Assembly (NCBI GenBank): GCA_030668875.1
Contig: DAOVER010000017.1
Location: 1 to 61,170, forward strand
Origin: Candidatus Heimdallarchaeota archaeon
GTDB lineage: Archaea > Asgardarchaeota > Heimdallarchaeia > Heimdallarchaeales > Heimdallarchaeaceae
Direction: 5' to 3'
DNA length: 61,170 bases
Part shown: piece after piece, positions 36,238 to 44,616 of the stretch
Numbering within the stretch: position 1 is the first letter of the stretch
Layout: each line of letters starts with the position of its first letter
The notes under the pieces: model-generated
What the model was told of the DNA's origin: nothing
The model's database searches: none
Seen by the model: the letters and a program-made list of their open reading frames with translations, nothing else
Program-made: the position numbers and the translations under genes

Positions 36238-36256
36238 TTTACTCTATTTTAGTAAA
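36238..36256. promoter_or_regulatory. Operator-like palindrome in the glmS promoter
   Basis: TTTACT, seven bases, AGTAAA, extendable to an 8-bp perfect inverted repeat (36236-36258). On the minus strand it lies about 55-75 bases before the glmS ATG, just downstream of an AT-rich TATA-like stretch, the place for a repressor that overlaps the transcription start. A similar site precedes the GlmU-like gene. Confidence 0.45.
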
Positions 36257-36306
36257 AACATTTATCCTTTTAAATTTTCTGATTGCTTTGCCGCATTTTA
36301 GATTTA

Positions 36307-37431
36307 TTAAAGAACTTCTTTTTCAATATCCTCTAGTAAGTTATGTTTTGCTTTTAGAGAATGCTTTATTTTATCTATGCTTGGTGTAATTGAGGGATCT
36401 ATTTCGTGAAGGATTCCTAGATAAATACTTATGAAATCTACAAGAAATGTTGAGCTAAGCTGTTTTGCTAGTTTTGATTTTCCTTGAGGAAATATCTCTA
36501 GAACCTTCTCAGACTTATTAGAAGCTAACTTTTTCACTTCTTCAAATCTTGTTGTTATATTTTTTGGTTCTTCTTTATCATGCAGAAAGATGAAGGCGAT
36601 ATCATTTAACGAAACATTCGGGTTATCAAAAATAACAACCCCGTTGTGATTTTGTTCAGGAAGAGTCTCTGATATTGCGATAACCTTGCTATTTTCATTC
36701 AGTTGTGTTTTGGCTCTATAAGCAATTGGAGCATATGTACCATACCCAATAAAAAGAGGAATGGAATTGAATATACCATATGAAATTTCTTTTGCAATAT
36801 TTTCTTTAATAGGCGATTCTTGAGAATATTCAATAGCTAATTTTTTCAAGACCTTTACAACTTCTTCAAACTGTTGTTCAACGCCTCCAATTAAATCCAA
36901 AATCTCAAAGATTGTTATAATGGCAGTATATATTAAGGGAAAAGCTGTTCTTGGGGGAATTCCTGCACGAATTTTGACATGTGGAGTGCCTATTTTTGTT
37001 GCGAACTTCTCTAGTAATCCTGCTGAAGAAATAGAAACAATCATTGATTTTCTTTTAAGAGCTTCATGATATCTTGAAAGTGTTTCTTCTGTATTTCCTG
37101 AATAACTTATGCAGATTACTAGTGATTCACTGTCAATAAACCTGGGAAGACTATAGTCTCTATTGACTATAACGGGAATACTAAGTTCATTTTCAAATAA
37201 ACTAATAAAATAATCCCCAGCAATGGCTGATCCTCCCATGCCACAAATAATAACGTTTTTTGGTTGTTTATATTCCAAAGTAAGATTATTCCACTTAACT
37301 TTGGAAGGAATTTGTAACTTCTTGCTCTGATCTCTAGCTTCTTTAACGAGTTCACCCCATTTTGACATTGATCCTAATTGATCTGAATTATCAATTTGTG
37401 CAAGTAGTTCTCTATCGTCTAAATTTATCAT
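36307..37431 (-). CDS. Bifunctional phosphoglucose/phosphomannose isomerase
   Basis: About 374 residues from ATG 37431 (five extra codons are possible). SIS-fold archaeal PGI/PMI: ICGMGGSAIAGDY (phosphosugar loop), CISYSGNTEETL, GIPPRTAFP and SETLPEQNHNGVV, which includes the catalytic Glu and His. It interconverts G6P, F6P and M6P and so supplies F6P to GlmS, the next gene downstream. The C-terminal ~30 residues are helical and charged. It starts about 50 bases after the TrmB-type regulator gene. Confidence 0.9.
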   Translation of the reverse strand: MINLDDRELLAQIDNSDQLGSMSKWGELVKEARDQSKKLQIPSKVKWNNLTLEYKQPKNVIICGMGGSAIAGDYFISLFENELSIPVIVNRDYSLPRFIDSESLVICISYSGNTEETLSRYHEALKRKSMIVSISSAGLLEKFATKIGTPHVKIRAGIPPRTAFPLIYTAIITIFEILDLIGGVEQQFEEVVKVLKKLAIEYSQESPIKENIAKEISYGIFNSIPLFIGYGTYAPIAYRAKTQLNENSKVIAISETLPEQNHNGVVIFDNPNVSLNDIAFIFLHDKEEPKNITTRFEEVKKLASNKSEKVLEIFPQGKSKLAKQLSSTFLVDFISIYLGILHEIDPSITPSIDKIKHSLKAKHNLLEDIEKEVL

Positions 37432-37479
37432 TTTATTCACTTTCAAATAATTCTGATTTTCAATTTTACTAACTGTTTC

Positions 37480-38274
37480 TCAACTTTTGCCCCATAGATA
37501 TTCGAAGTTATTTGAGAAAATTTCTATTATGCCTGAATTTGAGGAGAAATGAGGGCGATAAACATATTTTTCTTGTTTAACAGGAGAAACCCATATAACA
37601 AAAACAACTTGCTCGTTATCCACAAGAGTACCACGAGCAAGAACCGATTCATTTGTTATTTCTTTAACTTTAGCTCCAATTTCCCGTAGCTTTTTAGCGT
37701 ATGACTTTGAGATTTCATCATCAACATTCATTAGAACTCGAACTGCAACATCCCTTAATACAGCCTCCTTCAAAGCTTCTTCAACATGTTCAAACCAGTA
37801 GAATACATTAGTAAAAATACAAATTTCTTTCTTTGATTTATTTATTAGATCAATTGTTTTTACTTGCATCTCCCCTAAAGAGGAGTAAGCTGCTATTAAT
37901 TCATCAGGTTTAATGACTAATTGAGATTGATAGATTGGATCATTTAAAAGTGCAAGAATATGATCAGAAATTTTAGTCATTTTGCTTAATTCATCTTTGA
38001 ATTCTGATTCTTTAAATCCAAGAAAATTTTTCAATCCTTCCTCAAGGTTAAGAACTTCAAATCTCTTAGGACGACCTGTAATGGTTCTAACAAGTCCTTT
38101 CTTTTGCAAACTCTCAATGGTATCATAAATACGTGGTGTAGGAATGTCAGTTTGTTTATGAATTTCTTCAGCAGTGGAAGCTGAAAGAGCTATAAGGGTT
38201 TTGAGAGTTTTAACTTCATACTGTGTTAAACCAAGGGATTTTAACTTTAAATCAATTTCATCAAGTTCAGACAT
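37480..38274 (-). CDS. TrmB-family transcriptional regulator
   Basis: About 264 residues from ATG 38274. The N-terminal winged helix LGLTQYEVKTLKTLIALSAS, then IPTPRIYDTIESLQKKGLV, is typical of TrmB sugar-responsive regulators. A C-terminal phospholipase-D-like sensor region follows (ICIFTNVFYWFEHVEEAL, GTLVDNEQVVFVIW). In characterised archaea TrmB proteins sense sugars and act as repressors or activators. Position directly upstream of pgi/pmi and glmS suggests control of hexose and hexosamine metabolism. Candidate binding sites are at 36238 and 32087. Confidence 0.85.
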   Translation of the reverse strand: MSELDEIDLKLKSLGLTQYEVKTLKTLIALSASTAEEIHKQTDIPTPRIYDTIESLQKKGLVRTITGRPKRFEVLNLEEGLKNFLGFKESEFKDELSKMTKISDHILALLNDPIYQSQLVIKPDELIAAYSSLGEMQVKTIDLINKSKKEICIFTNVFYWFEHVEEALKEAVLRDVAVRVLMNVDDEISKSYAKKLREIGAKVKEITNESVLARGTLVDNEQVVFVIWVSPVKQEKYVYRPHFSSNSGIIEIFSNNFEYLWGKS

Positions 38275-38410
38275 AAGTTGTGCTCCAAGTAGCATGATAT
38301 GAAGATAAATATTTAAATTACTCGTAAAGGAAGGAAATTTAGGTAAAATTCATTAACCAAAAACTTAAATTAAAAATAATTACGAAAAGAAATGAAATAA
38401 ACAAAAACTT

Positions 38411-38490
38411 GGGGCAGTGATCTAGCTCGGTTTAATGATACCACTCTTACACAGTGGAGGTCAGCGGTTCAAATCCGCCCTGCCCCACCA
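38411..38490 (+). tRNA. tRNA-Val (UAC), CCA encoded
   Basis: Acceptor GGGGCAG/CTGCCCC. Anticodon arm CCACT-CTTACAC-AGTGG with anticodon TAC. T-arm GCGG-TTCAAAT-CCGC. Discriminator A and CCA follow. No intron. An AT-rich promoter-like stretch precedes it. Confidence 0.93.
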
Positions 38491-38596
38491 CTTCTACAAG
38501 AGATTTAAACACCTTTCTACTTACATTTTCTTCCAATATGGTTCTTTTTATCAATGAAATGCTACCAAAACAAGTTTTTATACTGCTAAATATGTG

Positions 38597-38621
38597 CATT
38601 TTACAGTAGTGATGTAAAATG
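38597..38621. promoter_or_regulatory. Inverted repeat overlapping a start codon
   Basis: CATTTTAC and GTAAAATG, 8-bp perfect arms with a 9-base spacer. The right arm ends in the ATG (38619-38621) of the following gene, and a TATA-like TTTTTATA lies about 20 bases upstream. It could be a protein operator or an mRNA hairpin hiding the start codon. Confidence 0.35.
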
Positions 38622-39509
38622 AAAGAAGTGAATTTACCCCTATTTTTACATGTAACTGATCCCCTTGCACTAATAGTAATTAATGATGTTTTAATAGTTC
38701 GACAAAGGTCAGCAGGCTCTGTTCTTTATCCTTTTCGAGCACTAGAATTATTGTTACAATTATATTCTAATCCTGTTGGAAAAATGGTTATCCCCAAAAG
38801 ATTGCATACTTATCTTGATGACAAAGAGCTTCACTCAATAGTTCGAAAATCTAATTGTCTTATAGGGATTGATGAAGAACTTGAACCTGATGTATTGTAT
38901 CTGTGTTTTAATTTTGATATGTATATTACACAAGAACAAGACACTCCTATCTTTTTGAAGAATTTCTCTTATAACAAAGAAAATCTGAATTATGAACTCA
39001 AACTCTCAGCTTCAGACATATTTCATATTCTTGCAAATATTTGTGTAGAACAACAATCGCACCGTATTTTTTCTCACTCTGATTTATTCGAAAAGCCAAT
39101 TTTTAACAGTGATATGTTCATCTATTCTGACGATTCTGCAAACACAAGATTCTTTAGGTTTATTGGAGAATATATCGATTTTATGCGAGAACAAATAATT
39201 TCTGGCACAATGAGTCTTTTTGATATTTTAAAGTTAGGCGGTATCCCTATTTTTGAAGTTTTATATGGAATTACTGAGGTTTATGATTTTATTAATAATT
39301 CTGTTGGAAAACTCATGGAAAATTATGAAGAACTCTCTAGAACTGAAAAGATATTGTTTTACGCCTTAGCAAGATGTATGTGGACTCATTCCCAAACGGA
39401 ATTTAGCAATGTTGAAAAATTATTTCTCTATAATAAAAAGGTGCTAAAGAAAATTTTATACGAACTCTGGCCTAAGTATCCTTCTTTATTATCTGATTGG
39501 TTAGAGTGA
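38619..39509 (+). CDS. Hypothetical protein
   Basis: 296 residues, soluble. The N-terminal half looks alpha/beta (DPLALIVINDVLIVRQ), the C-terminal half helical and rich in aromatic residues and Glu. Roadblock/longin-like character of the first ~100 residues is conceivable (hydrophobic strand LALIVINDVLIV), but no motif decides this. No family recognised. Convergent with the DUF2110-like gene. An inverted repeat covers its start codon. Confidence 0.5.
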   Translation: MKEVNLPLFLHVTDPLALIVINDVLIVRQRSAGSVLYPFRALELLLQLYSNPVGKMVIPKRLHTYLDDKELHSIVRKSNCLIGIDEELEPDVLYLCFNFDMYITQEQDTPIFLKNFSYNKENLNYELKLSASDIFHILANICVEQQSHRIFSHSDLFEKPIFNSDMFIYSDDSANTRFFRFIGEYIDFMREQIISGTMSLFDILKLGGIPIFEVLYGITEVYDFINNSVGKLMENYEELSRTEKILFYALARCMWTHSQTEFSNVEKLFLYNKKVLKKILYELWPKYPSLLSDWLE

Positions 39510-39518
39510 TACCTAAAA

Positions 39519-40295
39519 TCATAATTCTATAACTCTTTTCGGTACTTGAGCACCTATTTTTGCTCTACCTAGATATGAACCTAATTCAGGAATTAACCCA
39601 TCAGCTCTAGTCCCTCTTTTACAAACTAGCCTATATTCTAACAATCCTATTCTTTCAAATTCCTCTATATCCTCCATATGTTTACTCTGGATAAGAGCTT
39701 GTTTAATTGATCTTCTTGTTGTTCCACATATAATTAGAGCTTCTTTGTTCGCCTTATATGGCTCTAAAAACCACCTTAAAGAGTCATCTTCAATCTTTAC
39801 CCATAGTTTTGATCCAAGCACTTTCTTATCAATAATTTCGAACTTTAGAGGTAAGTTTTCAACAATTCCAAAAGCTCTAATTGTGTTAACGAGAGATGAT
39901 TTCTTCCCCCCAGCTAACTGATTTCTCATTTCAAATAAGGGGTATAGTGCATCAATTTTCTGTGTTGAGGTTACAATTCCAGCATCTACAAATAGACCAA
40001 ACTTTACATTCCCTACATCTCTGAAACGTCCATAAATAATATCCCCAATCTGAAGCTCTGCAACGCTTCTCTCAGTTGATCCATATTTTTCTATTATGAA
40101 TTTCTTTGCTATATTCTCGTCTTCCCCATCTATAGTTACTACTGCATATCGATCTTTTGTAAAAGTTACTTCCACTATTTTTACATCTAGATCTTTTAAT
40201 TCCTCACTTAAGATATAATTTAGAGCTTTAGCTGAGCTATGTTTTGCTACGTTGTATGTTTTTTCTAAAACTGTTATTTTCAACATATTTTTCAC
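39519..40295 (-). CDS. DUF2110-like archaeal protein
   Basis: 258 residues. The likely start GTG 40295 overlaps the Trm56 stop as GTGA; ATG 40286 is an alternative. The N-terminal alpha/beta part is followed by an S1/OB-like segment (LQIGDIIYGRFRDVGNVKFGLFVDAGI, about residues 80-108) and a region with DALYPLFEMRNQLAGGKKSS. These features fit the archaeal DUF2110 family, which in several archaea neighbours trm56 and tfe. The function is not established; RNA binding is a reasonable guess. Confidence 0.65.
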   Translation of the reverse strand: MKNMLKITVLEKTYNVAKHSSAKALNYILSEELKDLDVKIVEVTFTKDRYAVVTIDGEDENIAKKFIIEKYGSTERSVAELQIGDIIYGRFRDVGNVKFGLFVDAGIVTSTQKIDALYPLFEMRNQLAGGKKSSLVNTIRAFGIVENLPLKFEIIDKKVLGSKLWVKIEDDSLRWFLEPYKANKEALIICGTTRRSIKQALIQSKHMEDIEEFERIGLLEYRLVCKRGTRADGLIPELGSYLGRAKIGAQVPKRVIEL

Positions 40296-40831
40296 TCTTT
40301 GTTCTTTTGTTTTGTACTTTTTCCCCTCTCCATTGGAATAATCTCAACATTTGCATTCGAGTGTTTCTCTTTTCTAGCCTTACCTGCTGTTAATCGATCT
40401 AAGAAAACAGCTAAGGCTGCTACTTCACTATGTGGTTGGTGACCAATAGCTATGTTGTAATCTGCTAATTGATATATGGCACTTGGAACTTTAGTTCCAC
40501 CTACAATAACTAAGAGATTTTCGTTCAATTTTTGCTTCAGCTCAACTATTTTGTCTCCAAGTTCAATACCAAACATAGTTAGATGAACAATAATCCCGCC
40601 TTCTTGTTTCCACTTCTTTATGAAAGACAACTCATTTTCTCTATGATTGATGTGGAAATTACCCCCCCAGTCTTCTGTTATTCTACCAATACTTTCCTCA
40701 AGAGAACTATCATGACTACCTGTATAGAATAATTGCTTTGCTCCGAATGCCCGAGCAGTTAAAGCAATGTGGGTAGACATACGTTTGTCACGCATAAGTC
40801 TATGGAATAATCTGAGAACAACTAGAGGCAT
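40292..40831 (-). CDS. trm56: tRNA (cytidine(56)-2'-O)-methyltransferase
   Basis: 179 residues, archaeal SPOUT methyltransferase. LRLFHRLMRDKRMSTHIALTARAFGA at the N-terminus, LTMFGIELGD in the middle, and LLVIVGGTKVPSAIYQLADYNIAIGHQPHSEVAALAVFLDRL, which contains the knot with the SAM site. It 2'-O-methylates C56 in the T-loop of tRNA. Translationally coupled to the DUF2110-like gene downstream. Worth reading with the T-loop intron in tRNA-Asp, because its target base lies within that loop. Confidence 0.88.
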   Translation of the reverse strand: MPLVVLRLFHRLMRDKRMSTHIALTARAFGAKQLFYTGSHDSSLEESIGRITEDWGGNFHINHRENELSFIKKWKQEGGIIVHLTMFGIELGDKIVELKQKLNENLLVIVGGTKVPSAIYQLADYNIAIGHQPHSEVAALAVFLDRLTAGKARKEKHSNANVEIIPMERGKSTKQKNKE

Positions 40832-41023
40832 ATATTCTGTTCTAAAAAATGAACACTTAAGTTTGATGATTTTGTTGTAAATCTCTTTTTGTCGATTTTA
40901 TATCTTGACATAAATAAACTAACACTTTCTCCATTTTGCAGTATTTGGCTATCTAACGCTTGAGTATACCATATAAACGCTTTTATATTCTTAGAGATTA
41001 GAAAATATTGAGAAAAATAAAGG

Positions 41024-42226
41024 GTGCTGAAACTGGCAAAAGAGAGGTCCGAACCTGATCAAAATGACCCAGCTTACTTAATTTCTTATGCTAATCATCT
41101 TGAGAGACAAGCGCGTCAACTAGAGACTGAAAAGCAAATGGTGGAGAGTGAAAGGCTACGCCTTCAGAGAGAGGTCAACAATCTTAAAGTTGAACTTGAA
41201 CGCTTGAGATCTCCCCCCCTATTTATGGGTTATATTGTTGAAGTTCTTGATAATAAGACAGCTGTTGTTCGAAGTACTACTGGTCCCAACTTAGTTGTTA
41301 CTATATCACGCCATGTTGAAATCAAAGATTTGATACCTGATACAAGAGTTGCTCTTAATCAAAGAACATTTGCTATTGTAAATATCTTACCTACAACTCA
41401 AGATCCAATGGTTCAGAAGATGGAATTGCTTGAGCGACCAACTGAAACGTTTAAAGATATAGGCGGGCTCTCCTCACAAATTCAAGAATTGAAGGAAACA
41501 GTTGAACTACCTTTATTGAAACCTGAGTTATTTGAAAAGATAGGGATTGATCCACCTAAGGGTGTACTTTTGCAAGGTCTACCAGGAACAGGTAAAACAT
41601 TACTTGCCAAAGCGGTAGCTAATGAAACCCAAGCAGTTTTTATTAGATTAATAGGAAGCGAGCTAGTTCAGAAGTTTATCGGAGAAGGAGCCAGACTTGT
41701 AAGAGAAATTTTTGAGTTTGCTCGAGAAAACGCACCTAGTATTCTTTTTATTGATGAACTAGATGCAATTGGAAGTCGTAGATTAGATTTAGCTACAAGT
41801 GGTGACAGAGAAGTACAAAGAACTTTGATGCAATTGCTCTCTGAATTAGATGGATTTAATCCAAGAGGAGATGTGAAGGTAATCGCAGCTACTAACAGAA
41901 TAGATATTTTGGATCCCGCAATGCTTCGACCAGGAAGGTTCGATAGAATAATTGAAATTCCCATCCCAAACGCTGAAAGTCGACTTGCCATCTTCAAAAT
42001 ACACGTTGCTGAAATGAATCTAAAGGGCGATGTTGATTTTGATTACTTAATCCAAATGACTGAAGGTGTAAGTGGTGCTGCAATTAAAAATATCTGTACA
42101 GAAGCAGGTATGTTTGCAATTCGCTCAGAAAGAGATCACGTAATTAATGATGATTTCACAGATTCTATTAAGAAAATAACTGGAGAAAAGGAATCAACAG
42201 CAAAACAAACTACCGGTTTTATTTAG
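41024..42226 (+). CDS. pan: Proteasome-activating nucleotidase (PAN)
   Basis: 400 residues from GTG 41024. N-terminal coiled coil (about 15-65), an OB-type subdomain (about 70-135), then the AAA+ ATPase with Walker A GLPGTGKT, Walker [16 protein letters not shown] with [18 protein letters not shown], and the pore loop around [16 protein letters not shown]. It unfolds substrates for the 20S proteasome. The C-terminus is TTGFI; the usual HbYX tail that docks on the 20S ring is not well matched (Gly in the hydrophobic position). TATA-like TTTTATATTC lies upstream. Confidence 0.92.
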   Translation: MLKLAKERSEPDQNDPAYLISYANHLERQARQLETEKQMVESERLRLQREVNNLKVELERLRSPPLFMGYIVEVLDNKTAVVRSTTGPNLVVTISRHVEIKDLIPDTRVALNQRTFAIVNILPTTQDPMVQKMELLERPTETFKDIGGLSSQIQELKETVELPLLKPELFEKIGIDPPKGVLLQGLPGTGKTLLAKAVANETQAVFIRLIGSELVQKFIGEGARLVREIFEFARENAPSILFIDELDAIGSRRLDLATSGDREVQRTLMQLLSELDGFNPRGDVKVIAATNRIDILDPAMLRPGRFDRIIEIPIPNAESRLAIFKIHVAEMNLKGDVDFDYLIQMTEGVSGAAIKNICTEAGMFAIRSERDHVINDDFTDSIKKITGEKESTAKQTTGFI

Positions 42227-42246
42227 TTCTCATTTTCTTCCTCTTT

Positions 42247-42774
42247 TCAGATGTTTTTCATTATTATTTTTTCAATAAATTCTTTTTGTCTGAAGAACCC
42301 CCTCACAACATGGGAATCTTCTCCAAATTTACTAATGAAATTATTCAATACTTCATCAAAGGAACACTCTCTGCTACCACAAGCTAGATTATCAGAATAA
42401 GAAACAATTATTTCTTCAGTAGTTTTTGGGATGTAGTCATCAAGAGGTAATCCTAATTTTGTTGCCTCAGTTTCAGTTATTCCCGTTCCTATGTGTTTTT
42501 TAACAATTAATATAAGTAGTTGGTCTAGATTCTCGCCTTCTAATATTTTTACGCCTTCAATGGCATGAAAAATAGAGTGCTCCTTTGAACGTCCGATATC
42601 ATGTAGCATCGAAGCTGCAATCACCAGCTTTGTGTTTACATTGTCAATTTGCGCGCAAAATCTTTCTGCTATTTTTGTAACAGTAAGACAATGATCGATT
42701 ACCTGAGCTGGCGTATTATATTTTCTAAGAATTGCTAAGCACTTTTCTTTAGTAGGTATTTTATGTGCTTTCAT
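42247..42774 (-). CDS. HD-domain phosphohydrolase
   Basis: 175 residues. HCLTVTKIAERF provides the first His, and ASMLHDIGRSKEHS is the HD motif. HAIEGVKIL, KKHIGTG and a late Asp in SYSDNLACG complete the metal site. The single-domain archaeal HDIG type hydrolyses a nucleotide or phosphoester of unknown identity. It is convergent with pan. Confidence 0.85.
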   Translation of the reverse strand: MKAHKIPTKEKCLAILRKYNTPAQVIDHCLTVTKIAERFCAQIDNVNTKLVIAASMLHDIGRSKEHSIFHAIEGVKILEGENLDQLLILIVKKHIGTGITETEATKLGLPLDDYIPKTTEEIIVSYSDNLACGSRECSFDEVLNNFISKFGEDSHVVRGFFRQKEFIEKIIMKNI

Positions 42775-42884
42775 AATTCAATACTTATTTGGATCCCACT
42801 TTTTTATCTTTTACCTAAGAATTGTCAAAAAACACTGAAACAAAAGTTTTTTAAGAAAAATTTAGAGAGACATCTCGACGGAAA

Positions 42885-43097
42885 ATGCCAAGTGAAATTA
42901 CTAAAGAGAAACTTGAAGAGATTGTTCAATTAACTATTGACCAAGGTGGAGAACTCCGAACAAAGAGAAGTAAGGATAAAATTAAGCTCAAATTTAGAAC
43001 AAAGAAACGACTTTACACAATAAAATTACCCCTTAAAGAAGCTGAAGCTTTAATTAGCGAATTATCTTCCAAGCTTACTGTTGTGTCGTTTTCATAA
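42885..43097 (+). CDS. Large ribosomal subunit protein eL38-like
   Basis: 70 residues, the length of eL38. MPSEITKEKLEEIVQL, then KRSKDKIKLKFRTKKRLYTIKL and EAEALISELSSKLTVVSF parallel eukaryotic eL38, which has K-x-K-x-K-x-K-x-R...LYTL...EAEKL...LP-x-GL. eL38 is found in eukaryotes and only some archaea, including Asgard lineages. Basic and without membrane segments. Identification is by eye and the protein is short. Confidence 0.7.
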   Translation: MPSEITKEKLEEIVQLTIDQGGELRTKRSKDKIKLKFRTKKRLYTIKLPLKEAEALISELSSKLTVVSFS

Positions 43098-43114
43098 AAA
43101 AGGACTAAGGAAAC

Positions 43115-43642
43115 TTATTCCTCATCTTTCTTCTTCTTAAGCACTACAACATCTCCCAGAGTTCGAAATGCTGATCCTTTCTTCTGATCCTTTGGACTAT
43201 AGGTTGTAACAGTTTCTGTAATTTTAATATTGAAGAATTTCTCTAATTTTGCAATTATCGCGTCGGGGGGCCTCATTTTTCCTGTTTCAATACTTTGCAA
43301 TTCTTGAACAGAAATTTTAGTTTGAATGGACACATCTTTCTGTGTCATTCTCTTCTTCTGTCTGGCTAATCTTATGCGTTCATGATAATCTGAAGCGAGT
43401 TCCTTGGAATCATCTTCTGAACGACCTCTATATGGTTTTGAAGTTGGCCGTCTGGTTGAGGTTCTACTTTGCAAAGATGGGGTTGTTCTTGTTCCACTGA
43501 AACCGGTTTTCTTTGGTTTGGGTTTTGTGACTTGTTTCCCGTGCTTAGCACAAGAAGGGCAAACCGATAGAACGGCACCCTCTATTTCAATAGTTATGGG
43601 TCTTGAATAAATCTCTCTACCGCACATTTCACATGTTGCCAA
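43115..43642 (-). CDS. mbf1: Multiprotein bridging factor 1 (MBF1)
   Basis: 175 residues. An N-terminal zinc ribbon CEMCG...CPSC (C4 to about C31) is the archaeal version's addition. A basic Ser/Thr/Arg-rich linker follows (about 40-80), then the Cro/C1-type helix-turn-helix: RLARQKKRMTQKDVSIQTKISVQELQSIETGKMRP (about 105-140). In eukaryotes MBF1 bridges TBP and activators; the archaeal role is linked to translation. It lies next to TFS and the PCNA/GINS cluster. Confidence 0.92.
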   Translation of the reverse strand: MATCEMCGREIYSRPITIEIEGAVLSVCPSCAKHGKQVTKPKPKKTGFSGTRTTPSLQSRTSTRRPTSKPYRGRSEDDSKELASDYHERIRLARQKKRMTQKDVSIQTKISVQELQSIETGKMRPPDAIIAKLEKFFNIKITETVTTYSPKDQKKGSAFRTLGDVVVLKKKKDEE

Positions 43643-43774
43643 ATATGTTCACCACTTTATTCGGTTTTTGTTTTATAAAACAAGTTAAATTCAAAAACAT
43701 TTTTCTATTAGCGTAAAAAGAAAACAATATTAACTTCAAGTATTGTCTTAACAATAACATAAAGGTGAACTATC

Positions 43775-44119
43775 GTGGACTTCTGCCCAAGTTGTGGTAA
43801 ACTATTACATACTGAGAAGGATAAAAAAGGTAAAACAATCTTTATATGCTTAAAATGTGGTTTCAAGCGCGATTTAGAAACAAATGAACAAGTGGCATTT
43901 ACTGAAAAAATAGAACATAATCTTATAAGAGAATTGACTACTGTCATGGATGAAAACGATATTGATACTACTAAACCCACAAAAGAGATGTATTGTCCTA
44001 AATGCAAAACAAAACAGAAGGTGAGTTTTTGGATGGTACAAACAAGAAGTGCTGATGAATCTCCTACAAGATTTTTCAGGTGCACTGCCTGTGGAGAAAC
44101 TTGGCGAGAATACGATTGA
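43775..44119 (+). CDS. tfs: Transcription factor S (TFS)
   Basis: 114 residues, GTG start. Two zinc ribbons: N-terminal FCPSCGKLL...CLKCGF (RPB9-like) and C-terminal YCPKCKTKQ...RCTACGETW (TFIIS-like). The acidic loop RSADESPTRFF has the D-E pair that stimulates RNA polymerase transcript cleavage, so it should be cleavage-competent. A conserved archaeal neighbourhood with PCNA and GINS follows. Confidence 0.95.
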   Translation: MDFCPSCGKLLHTEKDKKGKTIFICLKCGFKRDLETNEQVAFTEKIEHNLIRELTTVMDENDIDTTKPTKEMYCPKCKTKQKVSFWMVQTRSADESPTRFFRCTACGETWREYD

Positions 44120-44133
44120 CGGAAGTTGTAAAA

Positions 44134-44496
44134 ATGAGTAACAATGATTCTAGTTTTCAAGACTTTTCATCTGAAAGAAAATATTTACGGAATAAGCCAT
44201 ATTGTGAGATTAATCTTTCTGAATTGTCTAAACCTGGCAAATATAGAATTGTAGGTACAGTTACTAGCGTAACAGGTGATACTTTCACTATCAATGATGG
44301 CTCTGATCAGATAGAGGCCATTCTTACTACTCCACAAAATTTGGAAGTTAAGGAAGGAATTCTGTTGCGTTTATTTGGTTTCGTAGAATTTGAACCGAAA
44401 AAACAAATAAAAGTGTCCATTGCCCAATCCCTTAGTGATGTAGACATAGATATTTACAACCAAATAAAAGAATTAGAACAATCACTAATTAAGTAG
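44134..44496 (+). CDS. Small OB-fold protein
   Basis: About 120 residues from ATG 44134, 14 bases after the tfs stop codon; an upstream reading overlaps tfs and is unlikely. Residues 35-105 form an OB-fold pattern: GKYRIVGTVTSVTGDTFTINDG, then IEAILTT, then GILLRLFGFVEFEPKKQIKV. This is similar to single OB domains of RPA/Stn1-like proteins. Its place between tfs and pcna suggests a role in DNA replication or transcription, with single-stranded nucleic acid as ligand. Not proven. Confidence 0.65.
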   Translation: MSNNDSSFQDFSSERKYLRNKPYCEINLSELSKPGKYRIVGTVTSVTGDTFTINDGSDQIEAILTTPQNLEVKEGILLRLFGFVEFEPKKQIKVSIAQSLSDVDIDIYNQIKELEQSLIK

Positions 44497-44616
44497 GATT
44501 CAGAAACCTCAATGGGCGATTGTTTTATATATTAAAATAATAAAGGACTAAAAGAAGATATTTCGTGATTATAACCTCGAAATAACTTATTATTAAAACA
44601 TAAATGGGGTAGAATA

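Noticed and set aside
43708..44160. Minus-strand ORF of 150 codons
   Set aside because: Antisense to tfs, whose zinc ribbons and catalytic acidic pair leave no doubt about the strand.
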